From assembly GCA_937910305.1 (NCBI GenBank), contig CALEPS010000172.1, positions 1 through 6,493 of the forward strand: a DNA stretch of 6,493 nucleotides, written 5' to 3'. The notes beneath the pieces were generated by a model. The model did not search any database, had not been told where the DNA came from, and worked only from the letters and a program-made list of their open reading frames with translations. Origin of the DNA: an uncultured Bacteroidales bacterium. GTDB lineage: Bacteria > Bacteroidota > Bacteroidia > Bacteroidales > Paludibacteraceae. Of the stretch, positions 5,606 through 6,493 are shown one piece after another (position 1 is the first letter of the stretch; every line of letters begins with the position of its first letter). The position numbers and the translations under genes were made by a program.

Positions 5606-5615
5606 CAATCAAATT

Positions 5616-6493
5616 ATGAGTAATCAGTACCTGATACCGTTGAAACGCACTGTCCCGATAATACTTATGTTGCTCTTGCCGCTTGCAGTGCATGCGGAGA
5701 GAGTCGGTCCGGAGGTGTCCGAGGCGGATACGCTTCGTGTGGAGACATCGCGACGGGGTCACCTGACAAACTCGCTGGATGTGCTGAACGGTCAGACGGC
5801 GGGTGTGACGGTGGGTTCGAACACGAATCCGGAGGCGATGCTTTCGTCCGTACGAGTGCGCGGCAACCACTCCTTGACCGGGGGTAACGAACCGCTTGTG
5901 ATGATAGACGGCATGTCGTCCGATCTGCGGACGTTAGCTACTATTTTTCCGGGCGATATAGAAAGTTTCACTATACTGAAGGATGCCGCTCAGACGGCTC
6001 AGTACGGAGCCCGCGGCGCGGCGGGTGTGATCGAAGTGCGCACGCGCCGCGGGGCGGAAGGGAAGATCCATGTCTCGTACGCGGGTAATATAGGTTTCGC
6101 GCACGCGGATAAGTTCCTCGGGATGCTGAATGCGGATGAGTACCGTTCGTTGGCGGGCAGCCGCGGAATGGCGATTGCGGACGGCGGCGCTTCGACGGAC
6201 TGGCAACGGGCTATCATTCGCACCGGTCTGGTTCACAACCACCATCTGGCGATCGGTGGCGGAACGGAGAACAGCAGTTACCGTGGCGCGATCAGTTTCA
6301 GCCAGAACAACAGTATCGTCCGCGAGATGGGGACACGCAATCTGACCGCCAAAGTGGATGTGACGCAACACATGTTGTCCAAACGGCTGACGTTCGATCT
6401 GGGTCTGTTCGGCGCGCTGGGACATAACCAATACCTGAACGATGTGCAGAAGACCTTCTATTCGGCGGCGGCATTCAATCCCACTTTTCCCAA
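5616..6493 (+). CDS. Atypical SusC/RagA-like TonB-dependent receptor lacking the N-terminal CPD domain (cut by window edge)
   Basis: The frame is open from ATG 5616 to the window end, 292 codons. Residues 1-27 form a signal peptide (KRTVPIILMLLLPLAVHA). A TonB-box-like DTLRVETS follows at 38-45, then directly the plug domain at about 50-147: LNGQTAGVTVGS, VRVRGNHSL, PLVMIDGM and LKDAAQTAQYGARGAAGV (121-138), the SusC/RagA signature. Barrel strands begin at about 150 (KIHVSYAGNIGF). The carboxypeptidase-D-like domain seen in the left SusC homologue is absent. Members move large nutrients across the outer membrane using TonB; the substrate is unknown, and a SusD partner would lie to the right. 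Base composition differs: 46 of 60 bases at 6001-6060 and 38 of 60 at 6121-6180 are G or C, against 25 of 60 at 3121-3180. That suggests transfer or different selection. The start is set by the signal peptide. Confidence 0.9.
   Translation, partial: MSNQYLIPLKRTVPIILMLLLPLAVHAERVGPEVSEADTLRVETSRRGHLTNSLDVLNGQTAGVTVGSNTNPEAMLSSVRVRGNHSLTGGNEPLVMIDGMSSDLRTLATIFPGDIESFTILKDAAQTAQYGARGAAGVIEVRTRRGAEGKIHVSYAGNIGFAHADKFLGMLNADEYRSLAGSRGMAIADGGASTDWQRAIIRTGLVHNHHLAIGGGTENSSYRGAISFSQNNSIVREMGTRNLTAKVDVTQHMLSKRLTFDLGLFGALGHNQYLNDVQKTFYSAAAFNPTFP

Larger units (their letters stand above)
5557..5607. repeat. Perfect 12-bp inverted repeat spanning both divergent promoters
   Basis: TGCAAAGGTACA (5557-5568) and TGTACCTTTGCA (5596-5607) are exact reverse complements, separated by 27 nt. 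Each arm contains one promoter's -7 element. The 11-mer GTACCTTTGCA also occurs at the tRNA promoter (2854-2864), so part of the symmetry may simply be a strong shared promoter consensus. Confidence 0.85.

Noticed and set aside
5541..5870. N-terminal extension of the DUF59 reading frame to 214 residues
   Set aside because: It would cross both promoters and lie antisense to the SusC-like signal peptide and plug. The residues look like random translation, and the family length is about 104 starting at 5540.
5934..6431. 165-codon open frame antisense to the right SusC-like gene
   Set aside because: It is a shadow frame produced by high GC. The plus-strand frame carries clear SusC plug motifs and the antisense translation shows no family features.

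Overview
The window reads as chromosomal DNA from a Bacteroidota species, most likely order Bacteroidales. The reasons are two SusC/RagA-type TonB-linked outer-membrane transporter genes, promoters of the Bacteroides type (a -33 TTTG and a -7 TAnnTTTG about 19-20 nt apart), no clear Shine-Dalgarno sequences, and a tRNA gene without an encoded CCA. The genus cannot be fixed from the sequence alone.

Layout, left to right. (1) Positions 1-1327, minus: the N-terminal 442 residues of a classical SusC/RagA transporter, which runs off the left edge. It has its own promoter (about 1431-1462) and a leader of about 100 nt holding a long dyad. (2) Positions 1563-2837, minus: a complete single-chain M16 zinc peptidase. 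A low-complexity DNA repeat block (2097-2185) is read in frame inside it, and a possible weak terminator lies downstream. (3) Positions 2831-3085, plus: a divergent promoter, about 135 nt of hairpin-rich non-coding leader, then tRNA-Leu(UAG). (4) Positions 3105-3596, plus: a small unrecognised lipoprotein, 19 nt after the tRNA and probably on the same transcript. It is convergent with the next operon and their stop codons overlap in TTAA. (5) Positions 5540 to 3593, minus: a three-gene operon of DUF59/MIP18-type Fe-S assembly protein, then lpxH (lipid A biosynthesis), then mazG (NTP pyrophosphohydrolase). (6) Positions 5616-6493, plus: the start of a second, atypical SusC-like transporter. It lacks the carboxypeptidase-D-like N-terminal domain, is markedly GC-rich, and runs off the right edge.

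The genes fall into envelope functions (two TonB-dependent transporters, lipid A synthesis, a lipoprotein) and housekeeping (Fe-S maturation, nucleotide sanitation, proteolysis, tRNA). I see no defence system, phage, CRISPR array or insertion sequence. The unusual content is fine-scale. A 15-bp tandem repeat occurs both at the 5' end of lpxH and inside the mazG reading frame. A second repeat block is read through in the M16 peptidase gene. Two interleaved divergent promoters are built on a perfect 12-bp inverted repeat and probably give very short leaders. A structured leader lies upstream of the tRNA. No stretch longer than 300 bases lacks a gene; the two largest gaps (1328-1562 and 2838-3003) are described as features.
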